From the NCBI GenBank assembly GCA_963744255.1, contig CAVUSZ010000015.1, forward strand, positions 87,854-151,853: a DNA stretch of 64,000 bases. The letters are read 5' to 3'. The DNA is from DATEDA01 sp963744255 (GTDB taxonomy: Bacteria; Pseudomonadota; Gammaproteobacteria; Burkholderiales; SG8-39). Positions within the stretch are counted from its first letter, which is position 1. Each line of letters starts with the position of its first letter. Below are positions 15,437 through 26,489 of the stretch, in pieces. Under the pieces are notes generated by a model. That model saw nothing but the letters and a program-made list of their open reading frames with translations. It had not been told where the DNA came from and made no database searches. The position numbers were made by a program, and so were the translations under genes.

Positions 15437-16417
15437 ATGAAGAGACGCGATCTGCTTTGCGTTGCCGCCGTCGCGGCTTTCGCGCTGCCGCCGCTCGCCA
15501 CGGCGCAGCAGAAGATGGTGCTGAAGGCGACCGACGTCCATGCGCTCGGCTATCCCACGGTGGAGGCGGTGGTGCGGATGGGCAAGAAGCTCGAGGCGCA
15601 GACGAACGGGCGGCTGTCGATCCAGATGTTCCCCGCCATGCAGCTCGGCGGCGAGAAGGAGATGATCGAGCAGGCGCAGGTCGGCGCGCTGCAGATCGCG
15701 CGCATCTCGGTCGGCCCGATGGGCCCGATCGTCGACGAGCTGAACGTGTTCAACCTGCCGTTCATGTTCCGCGACGAAGCGCACATGCGCGCGGTGATCG
15801 ACGGCCCGATCGGCAAGGAACTGCTCGACAAGCTCACCGCGAACCCGAATGCGAAGCTCGTGGGCCTGTGCTGGATGGATGCCGGCACGCGCAGCGTCTA
15901 CGCGAAGAAGCCGATCAAGGGCCCGGCCGACCTCAAGGGCCAGAAGATCCGCATGATGGGCAACCCGATCTTCGTCGAGACGATGAACGCGATGGGCGGG
16001 AACGGCGTCGCGATGGGCTTCCAGGAGCTGTACAACGCCCTGCAGACCGGCGTCGTGGATGGGGCGGAGAACAACCCGCCGTCGCTGCTCACGCAGAACC
16101 ACTACCAGGTCACCAAGTTCTACAGCCTCACCGGCCACCTGATCATCCCCGAGATCCTGGTGTTCTCGAAGGCGAGCTGGGACAAGCTGTCGAAGGAGGA
16201 CCAGGCCCTCATCGCCAAGCTCGCGCGCGACGCGCAGATCGAGCAGCGCGGGCTCTGGGATGCGATGGTCGCCGACTCGGTGGCCAAGCTGAAGGCGGGT
16301 GGCGTGACGTTCGTCGAGGTGGACAAGAAGGTGTTCTACGACTCCACCAAGCCGATCCGCGAGAAGTACGGCGCCAAGCACACCGCGCTGATCCAGCGCA
16401 TCGAGAACACGAAGTAG
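15437..16417 (+). CDS. TRAP transporter solute-binding protein (DctP family)
   Basis: A 326-residue periplasmic protein with a Sec signal (MKRRDLLCVAAVAAFALPPLATA) and a strong GGAGGAGAGG ribosome-binding site. Family features include GYPTVEAVVRMGKKLEAQTNGR, QIARISVGPMG, the conserved Arg region LKGQKIRMMGNPIF and VVDGAENNP. The basic residue in KIRMMGNP normally pairs with the substrate carboxylate, so an organic acid ligand is expected. A terminator-like hairpin follows before dctQ, as is common where the binding protein is needed in excess. GntR operator and promoter lie upstream. Confidence 0.94.
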   Translation: MKRRDLLCVAAVAAFALPPLATAQQKMVLKATDVHALGYPTVEAVVRMGKKLEAQTNGRLSIQMFPAMQLGGEKEMIEQAQVGALQIARISVGPMGPIVDELNVFNLPFMFRDEAHMRAVIDGPIGKELLDKLTANPNAKLVGLCWMDAGTRSVYAKKPIKGPADLKGQKIRMMGNPIFVETMNAMGGNGVAMGFQELYNALQTGVVDGAENNPPSLLTQNHYQVTKFYSLTGHLIIPEILVFSKASWDKLSKEDQALIAKLARDAQIEQRGLWDAMVADSVAKLKAGGVTFVEVDKKVFYDSTKPIREKYGAKHTALIQRIENTK

Positions 16418-16437
16418 CCCCACCCTTCGCTCTGAAG

Positions 16438-16464
16438 CAGGCCGCCGTGGGCGGCCTGTTTTTT
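16438..16464 (+). terminator. Intrinsic terminator/attenuator between dctP and dctQ
   Basis: A perfect 9-bp stem CAGGCCGCC / GGCGGCCTG with loop GTG, followed by six T. It lies 20 nt after the dctP stop and ahead of the dctQ ribosome-binding site (GGGAGG). It should stop a fraction of transcripts, giving more binding protein than membrane subunits, or stabilise the dctP message end. Confidence 0.85.
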
Positions 16465-16478
16465 GGGAGGCGCTGTCA

Positions 16479-17003
16479 ATGGACTTGAAGGCCCGCTACC
16501 GCCAGGCGATGGAGGCGCTGTACCTCGCCTGCATCGTCATCTCCGGCACCGCGCTGGTCGTCATCACGCTGATCATTCCGCTCGGCGTGTTCATGCGCTA
16601 CGTGATGAACAGCCCGCTGTCGTGGCCGGAGCCGGCGTCGGTGCTGATGATGGTCATGTTCTCGTTCCTCGGCGGCGCGGCGGTGTACAGGGCGAACGTG
16701 CATATCGCGGTGGAGGCGCTTGTCAAGGTCGTCGCCCCGGGCACGCGCCGCATCCTCCTTGGCGCAGCCGACGTGTGCATGATCGCGATCTGCCTGTTCA
16801 TGGTGGGATACGGCGGGCAGCTCTGCCTCGCCTTGTGGCATCAGTCGATCGCCGAGTTCCCCGGGTTGTCGGTCGGGCTCACCTACATGCCGATCCCGAT
16901 CGGCGGCTTCTTCACGCTGCTCTTCATCCTCGAGCGGCTGTGGGCGGGCCCGCCGCCGGAGACGTCGATCATGTACCGCGACCAGCCCTCGGCGGCGGAG
17001 TAG
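16479..17003 (+). CDS. TRAP transporter small membrane subunit (DctQ family)
   Basis: A 174-residue integral membrane protein with four hydrophobic segments (about residues 16-42, 47-70, 88-112 and 131-155) and the conserved YVMNSPLSWPEPASVLMMVMF-type second segment and HIAVEAL motif of DctQ proteins. It forms the membrane complex with DctM, whose start lies 3 nt after its stop. It follows dctP through the hairpin at 16438-16464, and a good GGGAGG ribosome-binding site supports the start. Confidence 0.92.
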   Translation: MDLKARYRQAMEALYLACIVISGTALVVITLIIPLGVFMRYVMNSPLSWPEPASVLMMVMFSFLGGAAVYRANVHIAVEALVKVVAPGTRRILLGAADVCMIAICLFMVGYGGQLCLALWHQSIAEFPGLSVGLTYMPIPIGGFFTLLFILERLWAGPPPETSIMYRDQPSAAE

Positions 17004-17006
17004 GCC

Positions 17007-18290
17007 ATGGACGTCGTCATCCTGCTCGGCTCGTTTGCCGTCCTCTGCGCGATCGGCATGCCGGTCGCCTATGCGCTGGGATTCGCCGCGATCCTCGCCG
17101 CGCTCTGGGTGGACATCCCGCTCGAGGCGGTGATGCTCAAGATCTCCGACGGCACCGACGACTTCGCGCTGCTCGCGATCCCGTTCTTCGTGCTCGCCGG
17201 CGCGATCATGGCCGAGGGCGGGATGGCGATGCGCCTGATCAACCTCGCCAAGGTGTTCGTCGCGTTCATCCGCGGCGGCCTCGCGCTCGTCAACATCCTC
17301 GCGAGCACGCTCTTCGGCTGCATCTCGGGCTCGTCGGTGGCCGACACCGCGTCGATCGGTTCGGTGATGATCCCGCAGATGGTCAAGCGCGGATACCCGA
17401 GGGTGTTCGCCACCAACGTCACCATCTGCGGGTCGGTCCAGGCGCTGATGATCCCGCCGTCGCACAACGCGGTGATCTACTCGCTCGCCGCGGGCGGCAC
17501 GATCTCGGTCGCGCACCTCTTTCTCGCCGGCGTATTTCCCGGCCTGCTGTTCGGCCTGTGCCTGATCGGGCTCGTCCTCTGGACTGCCCACAAGCGCAAC
17601 TATCCGAAAGAGAAAGCGGTACCGTGGCGCGAGGTGCCGCGGATCGCGCTCGACGCGTTCTGGGGCCTGATCACGATCGTGATCATCATGGGCGGGATCC
17701 TGTCGGGAGTCTTCACCGCCACCGAGTCCGCCGCGGTCGCCTGCGTGTACGCCTTCCTGGTCACGGTGTTCATCTATCGCGACTACAGGTATCGCGACCT
17801 GCCGAAGCTCGTCCACCGCGTCGTCAAGACCGTGGCGATGGTGATGATGCTGATCGGCTTCTCGGTCGGGTTCGGCTACATGATGGCGATCATGCAGATC
17901 CCGGCGAAGGCGACCGAGTTCTTCCTCACCATCACCGACAACAAGTACGTGCTGCTGTTCCTGATCAACATCCTGCTGCTGCTGCTCGGCACATTCATGG
18001 ATCTCGCGCCGATGCTGCTGATCTGCACGCCGATCCTGCTGCCGGTGGTGGTCAAGTTCGGCGTCGACCCGGTCCACTTCGGGATGATCATGATCCTCAA
18101 TCTCGGCATCGGGCTGATCACGCCGCCGGTCGGTCCGACGCTCTTCGTCGGGTGTGCGATAGGAAAGGTGACGATGGAGGAGGTGTCGAAGGAGCTGTGG
18201 CCGTTCTACGGCGCGATGTGCTTCGCGCTGCTGCTCGTCACCTACGTCCCGGCGATCTCGCTCTGGCTGCCGAGCTTCCTCAAGTTCTAG
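17007..18290 (+). CDS. TRAP transporter large membrane subunit (DctM family)
   Basis: A 427-residue, twelve-segment membrane protein, the usual DctM length. Characteristic stretches include FVLAGAIMAEGGMAMRLINLA, FGCISGSSVADTASIG, MIPPSHNAVIYSLAAGG and NLGIGLITPPVGPTLFVG. It is the channel-forming subunit that moves the DctP-delivered substrate using an ion gradient. Together with dctP and dctQ this is a complete TRAP system under the neighbouring GntR regulator. The phosphofructokinase gene starts 46 nt after its stop. Confidence 0.94.
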   Translation: MDVVILLGSFAVLCAIGMPVAYALGFAAILAALWVDIPLEAVMLKISDGTDDFALLAIPFFVLAGAIMAEGGMAMRLINLAKVFVAFIRGGLALVNILASTLFGCISGSSVADTASIGSVMIPQMVKRGYPRVFATNVTICGSVQALMIPPSHNAVIYSLAAGGTISVAHLFLAGVFPGLLFGLCLIGLVLWTAHKRNYPKEKAVPWREVPRIALDAFWGLITIVIIMGGILSGVFTATESAAVACVYAFLVTVFIYRDYRYRDLPKLVHRVVKTVAMVMMLIGFSVGFGYMMAIMQIPAKATEFFLTITDNKYVLLFLINILLLLLGTFMDLAPMLLICTPILLPVVVKFGVDPVHFGMIMILNLGIGLITPPVGPTLFVGCAIGKVTMEEVSKELWPFYGAMCFALLLVTYVPAISLWLPSFLKF

Positions 18291-18336
18291 TCGGCTGCCG
18301 GGGGTAGGTGTACCTTACCGGCGTCGAGGTGGATGG

Positions 18337-19317
18337 GTGCCGACGGAGACGCGCAAGGTAGGGTTGCTCACCAGCGGCGGCGACGCGCCGGGGATGAACG
18401 CCGCGATCCGCAGCGTCGTGCGCGTCGCCTGCGACCGCGGCTGGAGCGTGCTCGGCTTCCGCCGCGGCTTCACCGGGCTGATCGAAGGCGACTTCGTCGA
18501 GCTCGCGCCACGGGCGGTCGCCAACATCCTTCAGCACGGCGGCACGGTGCTGAAGACCGCGCGCTCCGAGCCGTTCCGCACCGAAGCGGGCCGGGAACAG
18601 GCGCGGGCCGTCCTCGAGGCGAACGGCGTTTCCGCTCTGGTCGCCATCGGTGGCGACGGGACGTTCCGCGGCGCTCACGAGCTCGCCCGGATCTATCGCG
18701 GGAACGTGGTCGGGATCCCCGCCACCATCGACAACGACGTCTTCGGCAGCGACGAGACCATCGGCTTCGACACCGCCCTCAACACCGCCCTCGACGCCAT
18801 CGATCGGATCCGCGACACCGCGAGCTCTCACGAGCGGATCTTCCTCGTCGAGGTCATGGGGCGGCACTCGGGGTTCATCGCCCTCGCCGTCGGCACGGCC
18901 GGCGGCGCGGAGGAGATCTTGGTGCCCGAGGTGGCGACGGATCTCGATGAGTGCTGCAAGCGGCTGGTCGAGGCGAACCGCCGCGGCAAGGCGATGAGCA
19001 TCCTCGTCGTCGCCGAAGGCGAGCACGAGGGCGATGCGTTCGCCATCGCCGGGAAGGTCAAGGCGCGAACCGGCTTCGAGCCGCGGGTCACAGTCCTCGG
19101 GCACATCCAGCGGGGCGGGAAACCGACGGCGCGCGACCGGATCCTCGCCACGAAGCTCGGCGCCTATGCCATCGACGTCATTGCCGAGGGAAGGACCGAC
19201 GTCATGGTCGGTGAGGTGCGCGGGGACCTCGTTGCGACCCCGCTCGGAGAGACGGGAACGCGCAAGAAAGCGCTCGACCCCTATCTCCTGCGGCTGATCC
19301 CCATCCTCGCCCGCTGA
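18337..19317 (+). CDS. ATP-dependent 6-phosphofructokinase
   Basis: A 326-residue PfkA-type enzyme from a GTG at 18337 preceded by GAGGTGG. Motifs: TSGGDAPGMNAAIRS, IGGDGTFRGAHEL (Gly after GGD favours ATP over pyrophosphate as donor), PATIDNDVFGSDETIGFDTA with the catalytic Asp, and EVMGRHSGFIAL. It phosphorylates fructose-6-phosphate in the cytoplasm. Many Burkholderiales lack a classical PFK and use the Entner-Doudoroff route, so its presence is worth noting. It is 46 nt downstream of dctM and may be read from that operon, though no functional link to a TRAP system is evident. Confidence 0.92.
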   Translation: MPTETRKVGLLTSGGDAPGMNAAIRSVVRVACDRGWSVLGFRRGFTGLIEGDFVELAPRAVANILQHGGTVLKTARSEPFRTEAGREQARAVLEANGVSALVAIGGDGTFRGAHELARIYRGNVVGIPATIDNDVFGSDETIGFDTALNTALDAIDRIRDTASSHERIFLVEVMGRHSGFIALAVGTAGGAEEILVPEVATDLDECCKRLVEANRRGKAMSILVVAEGEHEGDAFAIAGKVKARTGFEPRVTVLGHIQRGGKPTARDRILATKLGAYAIDVIAEGRTDVMVGEVRGDLVATPLGETGTRKKALDPYLLRLIPILAR

Positions 19318-19447
19318 CCCTGACCCCGTCCCGGCCGTTGAGCCACTGGCGTGGGCTTCACTGTGAGTGGTGACTCACATTCAACTCGTATCTGGAAGTC
19401 ATCTACGGGCTTGCCTCGACGATATTGCTGCGACGCACAAATTTTTC

Positions 19448-19475
19448 TTGACTCGGCCCCGCTTCGGTGTAGGAT
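19448..19475 (+). promoter_or_regulatory. Candidate promoter of the phasin gene
   Basis: TTGACT (19448-19453), a 16-nt spacer and TAGGAT (19470-19475) form a good sigma70-like promoter in the 243-nt spacer before phaP. The predicted transcription start falls in the palindrome-like site that follows at 19481. Confidence 0.6.
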
Positions 19476-19480
19476 ACGAA

Positions 19481-19495
19481 TTGTGCATTGCAACA
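19481..19495. promoter_or_regulatory. Possible PhaR binding site
   Basis: TTGTGCATTGCAACA, with TGCA repeated around a central T, overlaps the predicted phasin transcription start. In PHA producers the repressor PhaR binds TGCA-rich sites before phasin genes and leaves when it binds nascent granules. The role here is inferred from position and composition; no phaR gene is in the window. Confidence 0.4.
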
Positions 19496-19560
19496 TAGCC
19501 CAACCGAATTCCAGCGCAAACGATCGAACCCACCCACTCACCCGAACAGGAGCCATCCAA

Positions 19561-20094
19561 ATGTACGTGACCCCCGACCAGATCACCGGCTACAGCAAGG
19601 CCGGCTTCGAAACCCTCTTCACCCTCGCGCGGTCGAACTTCGCCGCGTTCGAGAAACTCGCGGCGCTCAACTTCAACGTGACCAAGGGCGCGTTCGAAGA
19701 CGGCCTCAACCACACTCGCGCGCTGATGAACGCCCGCGACGTCCAGGAGTACGTCAACCTGAACACCGCGGCGGCGCAGCCGGCGATCGAGAAGCTCATC
19801 GCCTACTCGCGCAGCGTGTATGAGCTCTCCGCCGGGCAGCAGGCCGAGTTCACCCGGCTCGTCGAAGGCCAGGCGGGCGAAATGAACAAGACCCTTGTCG
19901 GTCTGCTCGACAAGTTCGCGAAGAACGCGCCGGCCGGTTCGGACGTCGCGATCGCGGCGATGAAGTCGGTGCTCGGCGCCGCGACCACGGCCTACGACGG
20001 CTTCACGAAGGCCACCAAGCAGGCGACCGAGATCGCCGAGGCGAACATCGCAGCGGCGACCGCGGCGGTGACCAGCATCAAGAAGGCCGCCTAA
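19561..20094 (+). CDS. phaP: Phasin (PHA granule-associated protein)
   Basis: A 177-residue, almost cysteine-free, amphipathic helical protein of the TIGR01841 phasin type. It starts with MYVTPDQITGYSKAGFETLFTLA and continues with LNFNVTKGAFEDGLNHTRALM and an Ala/Thr-rich helical C-terminus ending SIKKAA. Phasins coat polyhydroxyalkanoate granules and control their size and number. The gene has its own candidate promoter and repressor site and ends in a strong terminator, so it is a single-gene unit. It is evidence that the organism makes PHA, in agreement with the synthase locus at 59-61 kb. Confidence 0.93.
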   Translation: MYVTPDQITGYSKAGFETLFTLARSNFAAFEKLAALNFNVTKGAFEDGLNHTRALMNARDVQEYVNLNTAAAQPAIEKLIAYSRSVYELSAGQQAEFTRLVEGQAGEMNKTLVGLLDKFAKNAPAGSDVAIAAMKSVLGAATTAYDGFTKATKQATEIAEANIAAATAAVTSIKKAA

Positions 20095-20115
20095 GCTTCC
20101 GCTTAGTCGCCAGCA

Positions 20116-20141
20116 AGCCCCCGGGTCCCCCGGGGGCTTTT

Positions 20142-20142
<1 letters not shown>
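20116..20142 (+). terminator. Intrinsic terminator of phaP
   Basis: A 10-bp perfect stem AGCCCCCGGG / CCCGGGGGCT with loop TCC, followed by a short T run that reaches the end of the oppositely oriented gene at 20142. It lies 21 nt after the phaP stop. Confidence 0.88.
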
Positions 20143-22496
<2,354 letters not shown>

Positions 22497-22503
22497 GGAC
22501 TCG

Positions 22504-23466
22504 TCACTGCGTCTCGGCCCGCGCGAGCTCGAGCGCCTCGTACACCGAGCGGTCGGTCACCAGGAAGAGATCGGCGTCCGCCCCCCGCGCCTCGTGGCTC
22601 GCCCAGGTCCAGTGCGGAACGGTGAAGACGTCGTGCTGCGACCACCCGAAGCTCTTGTCGCCGACGGTCGAGCGGCCCTCGCCGGATACGACGAGGACGA
22701 CCGCGTTCCAGGTCGTCCGCGTCGGCCGCGTCGGCGCGCCTTTCGCGAGCCGCGCGGCGTAGCAGTCGAGCGTCGGCATCACCGGCCCGCCTCCGGCATT
22801 CGTGTAACGCAACATCTTCGCGCCGTCCGCGCCCGCCGCAAGCGCGTCGAGCTTCGTGCGCGTTTCGTCGCCCGGATGGCGGTACTGCCGCGCGCCGCCC
22901 GCGCCCACATTCCAGAAGTCGCCGTCGTCGCGCCGGCCCGGCTCGAAGAAGCTCGCCTCGAGCCCGCAGATCAGCGGCATGTTGGCGGCGTCGAACCAGT
23001 AGGTGCGGTGGTCCGACTCGTTGACGTGCCCGTGCCAGCACATCGGCGGCGTCAGCACGAGGTCGCCGGGTTTCATCTCGCAGCGTTGGCCGTTGACGAT
23101 GGTCACCGCGCCTTCGGCGCGCGTCGCGAACCGGATCGCCGCCGCGGTGTGCCGGTGCGGTACCGCGTGGTCGCCGGGCTCGAGGATGGTGAACGCCGCG
23201 ATCAGGTTCGACGTCGTGACCGTTTCCCCGGCAAAGGCGGGATTCACGCAGATGATCGCGCGCCGCTCGACGTCCTCGATCGGCACTTCCTTCGCGGCGC
23301 GGGCCGCGAGCGGCTCGAAGTCGCGCCAGCGCCAGTGCATCGGCGCGTCGCGGTCGCGCGGCGCGATCGGCGTGATCCTTTTATAGCGGTCCCAGAGCGG
23401 GTGGTAGTGCGCGCCTTCGAGCGCGCGGATCAGGTCGGCGTCGGGGCGTGCGGCCGCGGCGTTCAT
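22504..23466 (-). CDS. Gentisate 1,2-dioxygenase-like bicupin ring-cleavage enzyme
   Basis: A 320-residue two-cupin protein resembling gentisate 1,2-dioxygenase and 1-hydroxy-2-naphthoate dioxygenase. The first cupin has the iron-binding pattern EPGDHAVPHRHTAAAIRF and later PPMCWHGHVN. The second (VVLVVSGEGRSTVG, QHDVFTVPHWTWASHE) is the usual degenerate half. It would cleave a dihydroxylated or hydroxy-acid aromatic ring with O2 and Fe(II). It lies 7 nt upstream of the Mo-hydroxylase and about 50 nt downstream of the NicX-like gene in the same orientation, so a shared ring-degradation pathway is likely. The actual substrate is not determined. Confidence 0.82.
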   Translation of the reverse strand: MNAAAARPDADLIRALEGAHYHPLWDRYKRITPIAPRDRDAPMHWRWRDFEPLAARAAKEVPIEDVERRAIICVNPAFAGETVTTSNLIAAFTILEPGDHAVPHRHTAAAIRFATRAEGAVTIVNGQRCEMKPGDLVLTPPMCWHGHVNESDHRTYWFDAANMPLICGLEASFFEPGRRDDGDFWNVGAGGARQYRHPGDETRTKLDALAAGADGAKMLRYTNAGGGPVMPTLDCYAARLAKGAPTRPTRTTWNAVVLVVSGEGRSTVGDKSFGWSQHDVFTVPHWTWASHEARGADADLFLVTDRSVYEALELARAETQ

Positions 23467-23517
23467 GGGCGAGCCTCCTCGGTGCGACGGAAGTGTAGCC
23501 GTCCCTGGGGAAACCCC

Positions 23518-24600
23518 CTACCGGGGAACGCGCACGAGCTTCATCGCCGGATCGACGATCCGGCCCTTGTCGATGATCACGTTCCCGTCGAGCGCGACCG
23601 TGCAGTCGCGCATCGGCACGTCGTAGTGGCCCTTCGTGTCGCGCTTCCCGCCGCCCTGCGTGTTCGGGCCGGTCGAGAAGAGGAAGTTGCCGGGAAACGT
23701 GCGCGCCGCGGCGCGATGGCGCTCGGGCTCGTCGCCGTTCAGCGCGATGCCATACCAGAGCGCCTGCGGATTGAGTCCCCAGCCGAGATGCGAAACCGCA
23801 AACGGGTCGCGGTCGTTCGCGTCCTTGCGGCCATCCTCGAGCCAGTCGCGCATCAGCTTCGCGTCGAGCCCGCCGTCGATGCGCGTGACGTGACCTTCGC
23901 GGATCTCGAGCCGCACCGGGTCGGTGACGTAGCGGCAGTACGGGAGGATCACGATGTCGCCGGGCTGGAAGACGACGGTACCGTTCGCGCTCGCTTCGTT
24001 CGGGAAGGTGTGAATGTGCCCGCCGCCCCAGTGATCGAAATGACCCGGCTCGTCGGCGTAGCCCCACTGCGTCATGACCGGGTACTGGCCGCACTCGTAG
24101 GAGAGGTCGGTGCCGGCGTCGCTCGTAACGCGGACCTTCTTCGTCTTCCGGTAGATCGATTCCGCGTGCTGGCACGCCTCCTTGAGGCCGGGTGGCGACA
24201 TCAGCTGCTCGAGGTCGTCCGGCGCGTCGATGATCATCAGTACCCGGGTGCCGCCGCTCGTCACCTGCTTCAGCCACTTGGTGAAGAGCGGGACGTGGAA
24301 GATCACCAGCATATCGGCGGCGCTCACCGCTTCGAGCGTGCCCTTGCACTTGCCGATCGTCGGCACGCCCACCTTGGTCCACGACGGGATCGAGTTGACG
24401 CAGAGCTCGTAGACGTCCGCGCCGAGGTCGTCGGCAGCAGCGAATGCAGCCTGCACGTACTCGCGGCGGGTGCCGAGATCGCTCACGACGGCGATCGTCT
24501 CCCCGCTCCTTACCCGGCACAGCTCGAACTGCTTGCGGTAGAGCAGCGCGAGCTTGGCGGGGTTCACTTCCTGGATGCGGAGCGCGGCCTGGCTGTTCAT
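23518..24600 (-). CDS. 2,5-dihydroxypyridine 5,6-dioxygenase-like (NicX family)
   Basis: A 360-residue protein that matches NicX in long-range pattern: GQYPVMTQWGYADEPG, FDHWGGGHIHTFPNE, SHLGWGLNPQALW, GNFLFSTGPNT and GHYDVPMRDC. The His, Ser and Asp in the last three blocks are the conserved candidates for the Fe(II) site. NicX cleaves 2,5-dihydroxypyridine to N-formylmaleamate in aerobic nicotinate and picolinate breakdown. The context supports a pyridine-type pathway: Mo-hydroxylase and cupin dioxygenase downstream, divergent RidA and amidase genes upstream. The exact ring substrate could differ, since this family also includes other meta-cleaving enzymes. Confidence 0.85.
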   Translation of the reverse strand: MNSQAALRIQEVNPAKLALLYRKQFELCRVRSGETIAVVSDLGTRREYVQAAFAAADDLGADVYELCVNSIPSWTKVGVPTIGKCKGTLEAVSAADMLVIFHVPLFTKWLKQVTSGGTRVLMIIDAPDDLEQLMSPPGLKEACQHAESIYRKTKKVRVTSDAGTDLSYECGQYPVMTQWGYADEPGHFDHWGGGHIHTFPNEASANGTVVFQPGDIVILPYCRYVTDPVRLEIREGHVTRIDGGLDAKLMRDWLEDGRKDANDRDPFAVSHLGWGLNPQALWYGIALNGDEPERHRAAARTFPGNFLFSTGPNTQGGGKRDTKGHYDVPMRDCTVALDGNVIIDKGRIVDPAMKLVRVPR

Positions 24601-24672
24601 GTGCGTACCTTCGGGGCGGTGCGCTATTCTAGGCCCGGACCAACCCGAAGGACCACGAAGGAGGGAGCCGCG

Positions 24673-25086
24673 GTGCCGGCAGAGATCACCATCTTCAACC
24701 CCGACGGCCTGGGCAAGCCGCTCGGCCAGTACTCGCAGATCACGCGGGTCAAGAACGCGTCCGAATGGCTGTTCATCGCCGGCCAGCTCGCGACCGACAA
24801 GGCGGGCAGCATCGTCGGCGCGGACGACTTCGACGCCCAGTGCGTGCAGGTCTTCAAGAACATCGAGGCCGCGCTCGCCTCGTGCGGCGCGGGCTGGAAG
24901 AACGTCGTGCAGTTCACCACCTATCTCGTGCACTCGCAGGACATCCCGAAGTTCATGGCCTTCCGCAAGCGCGAGTTCCCGCGGCTCTTTCCCGACGGGA
25001 AGTACCCGCCGAACACGCTGCTGATGATCGACCGGCTGGTCGGCGAGCCCTTCCTGGTCGAGGTGCAGCCGGTCGCCGCCCTGTAG
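24673..25086 (+). CDS. RidA/YjgF family protein
   Basis: A 137-residue protein starting at a GTG with a strong AAGGAGGGA ribosome-binding site. It has the family's LFIAGQLATDK start, the central QVFKNIEAALASCGAGWKNVVQ and the C-terminal PPNTLLMIDRLV. The Arg that binds the substrate carboxylate in imine deaminases is not seen in the usual RxxV form: the motif ends in DRLVGEPFLVEVQ, which retains an Arg nearby. RidA-type enzymes remove reactive enamines/imines, and relatives deaminate 2-aminomuconate in aromatic pathways. It is divergent from the NicX-like gene with a 72-nt shared promoter region, so a role in N-containing ring breakdown is plausible. Confidence 0.85.
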   Translation: MPAEITIFNPDGLGKPLGQYSQITRVKNASEWLFIAGQLATDKAGSIVGADDFDAQCVQVFKNIEAALASCGAGWKNVVQFTTYLVHSQDIPKFMAFRKREFPRLFPDGKYPPNTLLMIDRLVGEPFLVEVQPVAAL

Positions 25087-25172
25087 TCCCCGGGCGGGGG
25101 CGGCGCGCGCGCGAGCGGAAGTCCCGCGGGAGGTTTATCTTTGCGCCTTCAGCAGAACCGGGACTTCACGCC

Positions 25173-26459
25173 ATGAAAGCGTCCGGCCTCGCGCGCGCCT
25201 CGGCAACCGAGCTCGCCCGGCGGATGCATGCGCGCGAGATCCGGGCGATCGACGTCGTCGAGGACTGCCTCGCGCGCATCGCCGAGCGCGAGCCGGCGAT
25301 CCACGCCTGGGCGTTCCTCGACCCCGACCGGGCGCGCGGACAGGCCCACGTGCTCGACGCGGGGGCGATCCGCGGCCCGCTGCACGGCATTCCGATCGGG
25401 GTCAAGGACCTCATGGACACCGCGGACATGCCGACCGCGTACGGCTCCCCGATCTACACCTGGCATCGTCCGGCCTGGGACAGCGCGTGCGTCGCGGCGG
25501 CGCGCGCGTGCGGCGCGGTCATCGTGGGGAAGACGGTCACCACCGAGTTCGCGACATTCACGCCGGCGGCGACGCGCAACCCGCGCGGCTACGAGTACAC
25601 GCCGGGCGGCTCCTCGAGCGGCTCCGCGGCGGCGGTGGCCGACGAGATGATGCCGCTCGGGTTCGGCTCGCAGACCGTCGGCTCGATCATCCGGCCGGCG
25701 AGCTTCTGCGGCATCGTCGGCTACAAGCCGAGCTTCGGTACGCTGAGCCGCGCCGGCGTGAAGCTGCTCGCCGAGAGCCTCGACACCATCGGCGTGCTCG
25801 CGCGCACGGTCGAGGACGCGGCGCTCTTCGTCGGCGCGCTAACTGGCCGCGACGAGCTCGTCTCGTTGCCCGCGGTGCCGAAGCTGCGCATCGGCTTCTG
25901 CCGCACGCACGACTGGAACCAGGCGCGTCCGGAGGTGGGCGAGGCCATGGACGCGGCGGCGCGGCAGCTCTCCGCCGCCGGTGCGCAGGTGATCCAGGTC
26001 GAGCTGCCGCAGAACTTCGCCGGTCTGGGCGACGCGCACGGCGATATCCTCGGCTACGAGATCGCCCGCAACCTCGCGCACGAGTACACCGTGCACGGCG
26101 TGCGCCTGAGCACGCGGCTGCGCGAGTTGCTGGACGCGAGCCGGCAGGTCTCCTCGGAGCGCTACGACCGGGCGCGGCTGCTCGCGCGCGCCTGCCGGAT
26201 GGGGTTCTCCGGAGCGATCGACGAGTGCCACGTGGTGATCGCGCCGAGCGCGACCGGCGAGGCGCCGGAGGGGCTCGACTCGACCGGCAACCCGGTGATG
26301 AACCGGGTGTGGACGCTGCTGCACGTGCCGTGCATCAACGTGCCGGTCGCGCGCGGTCCGCACGGTATGCCGGTCGGGTTGCAGGTGATCGGCCGCTTCG
26401 CCGACGACGCGCGCACGCTCGCCGCGGCGAAGTGGATGCACGAGCGGATGGCGAACTAG
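25173..26459 (+). CDS. Amidase (amidase-signature family)
   Basis: A 428-residue amidase with the Ser-cisSer-Lys triad region in order: GIPIGVKDLMDT (Lys), TPGGSSSGSAAAVADE (cis-Ser) and GSQTVGSIIRPASFCGIVGYKPS (nucleophilic Ser zone). It hydrolyses a small amide to acid and ammonia in the cytoplasm. Downstream of RidA and next to a NicX-like enzyme, a substrate such as maleamate or formylmaleamate is an attractive guess. The known nic-pathway enzymes for those steps belong to other families, so this is inference only. It converges on the dehydrogenase gene ending at 26490. Confidence 0.9.
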   Translation: MKASGLARASATELARRMHAREIRAIDVVEDCLARIAEREPAIHAWAFLDPDRARGQAHVLDAGAIRGPLHGIPIGVKDLMDTADMPTAYGSPIYTWHRPAWDSACVAAARACGAVIVGKTVTTEFATFTPAATRNPRGYEYTPGGSSSGSAAAVADEMMPLGFGSQTVGSIIRPASFCGIVGYKPSFGTLSRAGVKLLAESLDTIGVLARTVEDAALFVGALTGRDELVSLPAVPKLRIGFCRTHDWNQARPEVGEAMDAAARQLSAAGAQVIQVELPQNFAGLGDAHGDILGYEIARNLAHEYTVHGVRLSTRLRELLDASRQVSSERYDRARLLARACRMGFSGAIDECHVVIAPSATGEAPEGLDSTGNPVMNRVWTLLHVPCINVPVARGPHGMPVGLQVIGRFADDARTLAAAKWMHERMAN

Positions 26460-26489
26460 CCTCGCCCCCGGCTCCCGCCGGGTGACGGC

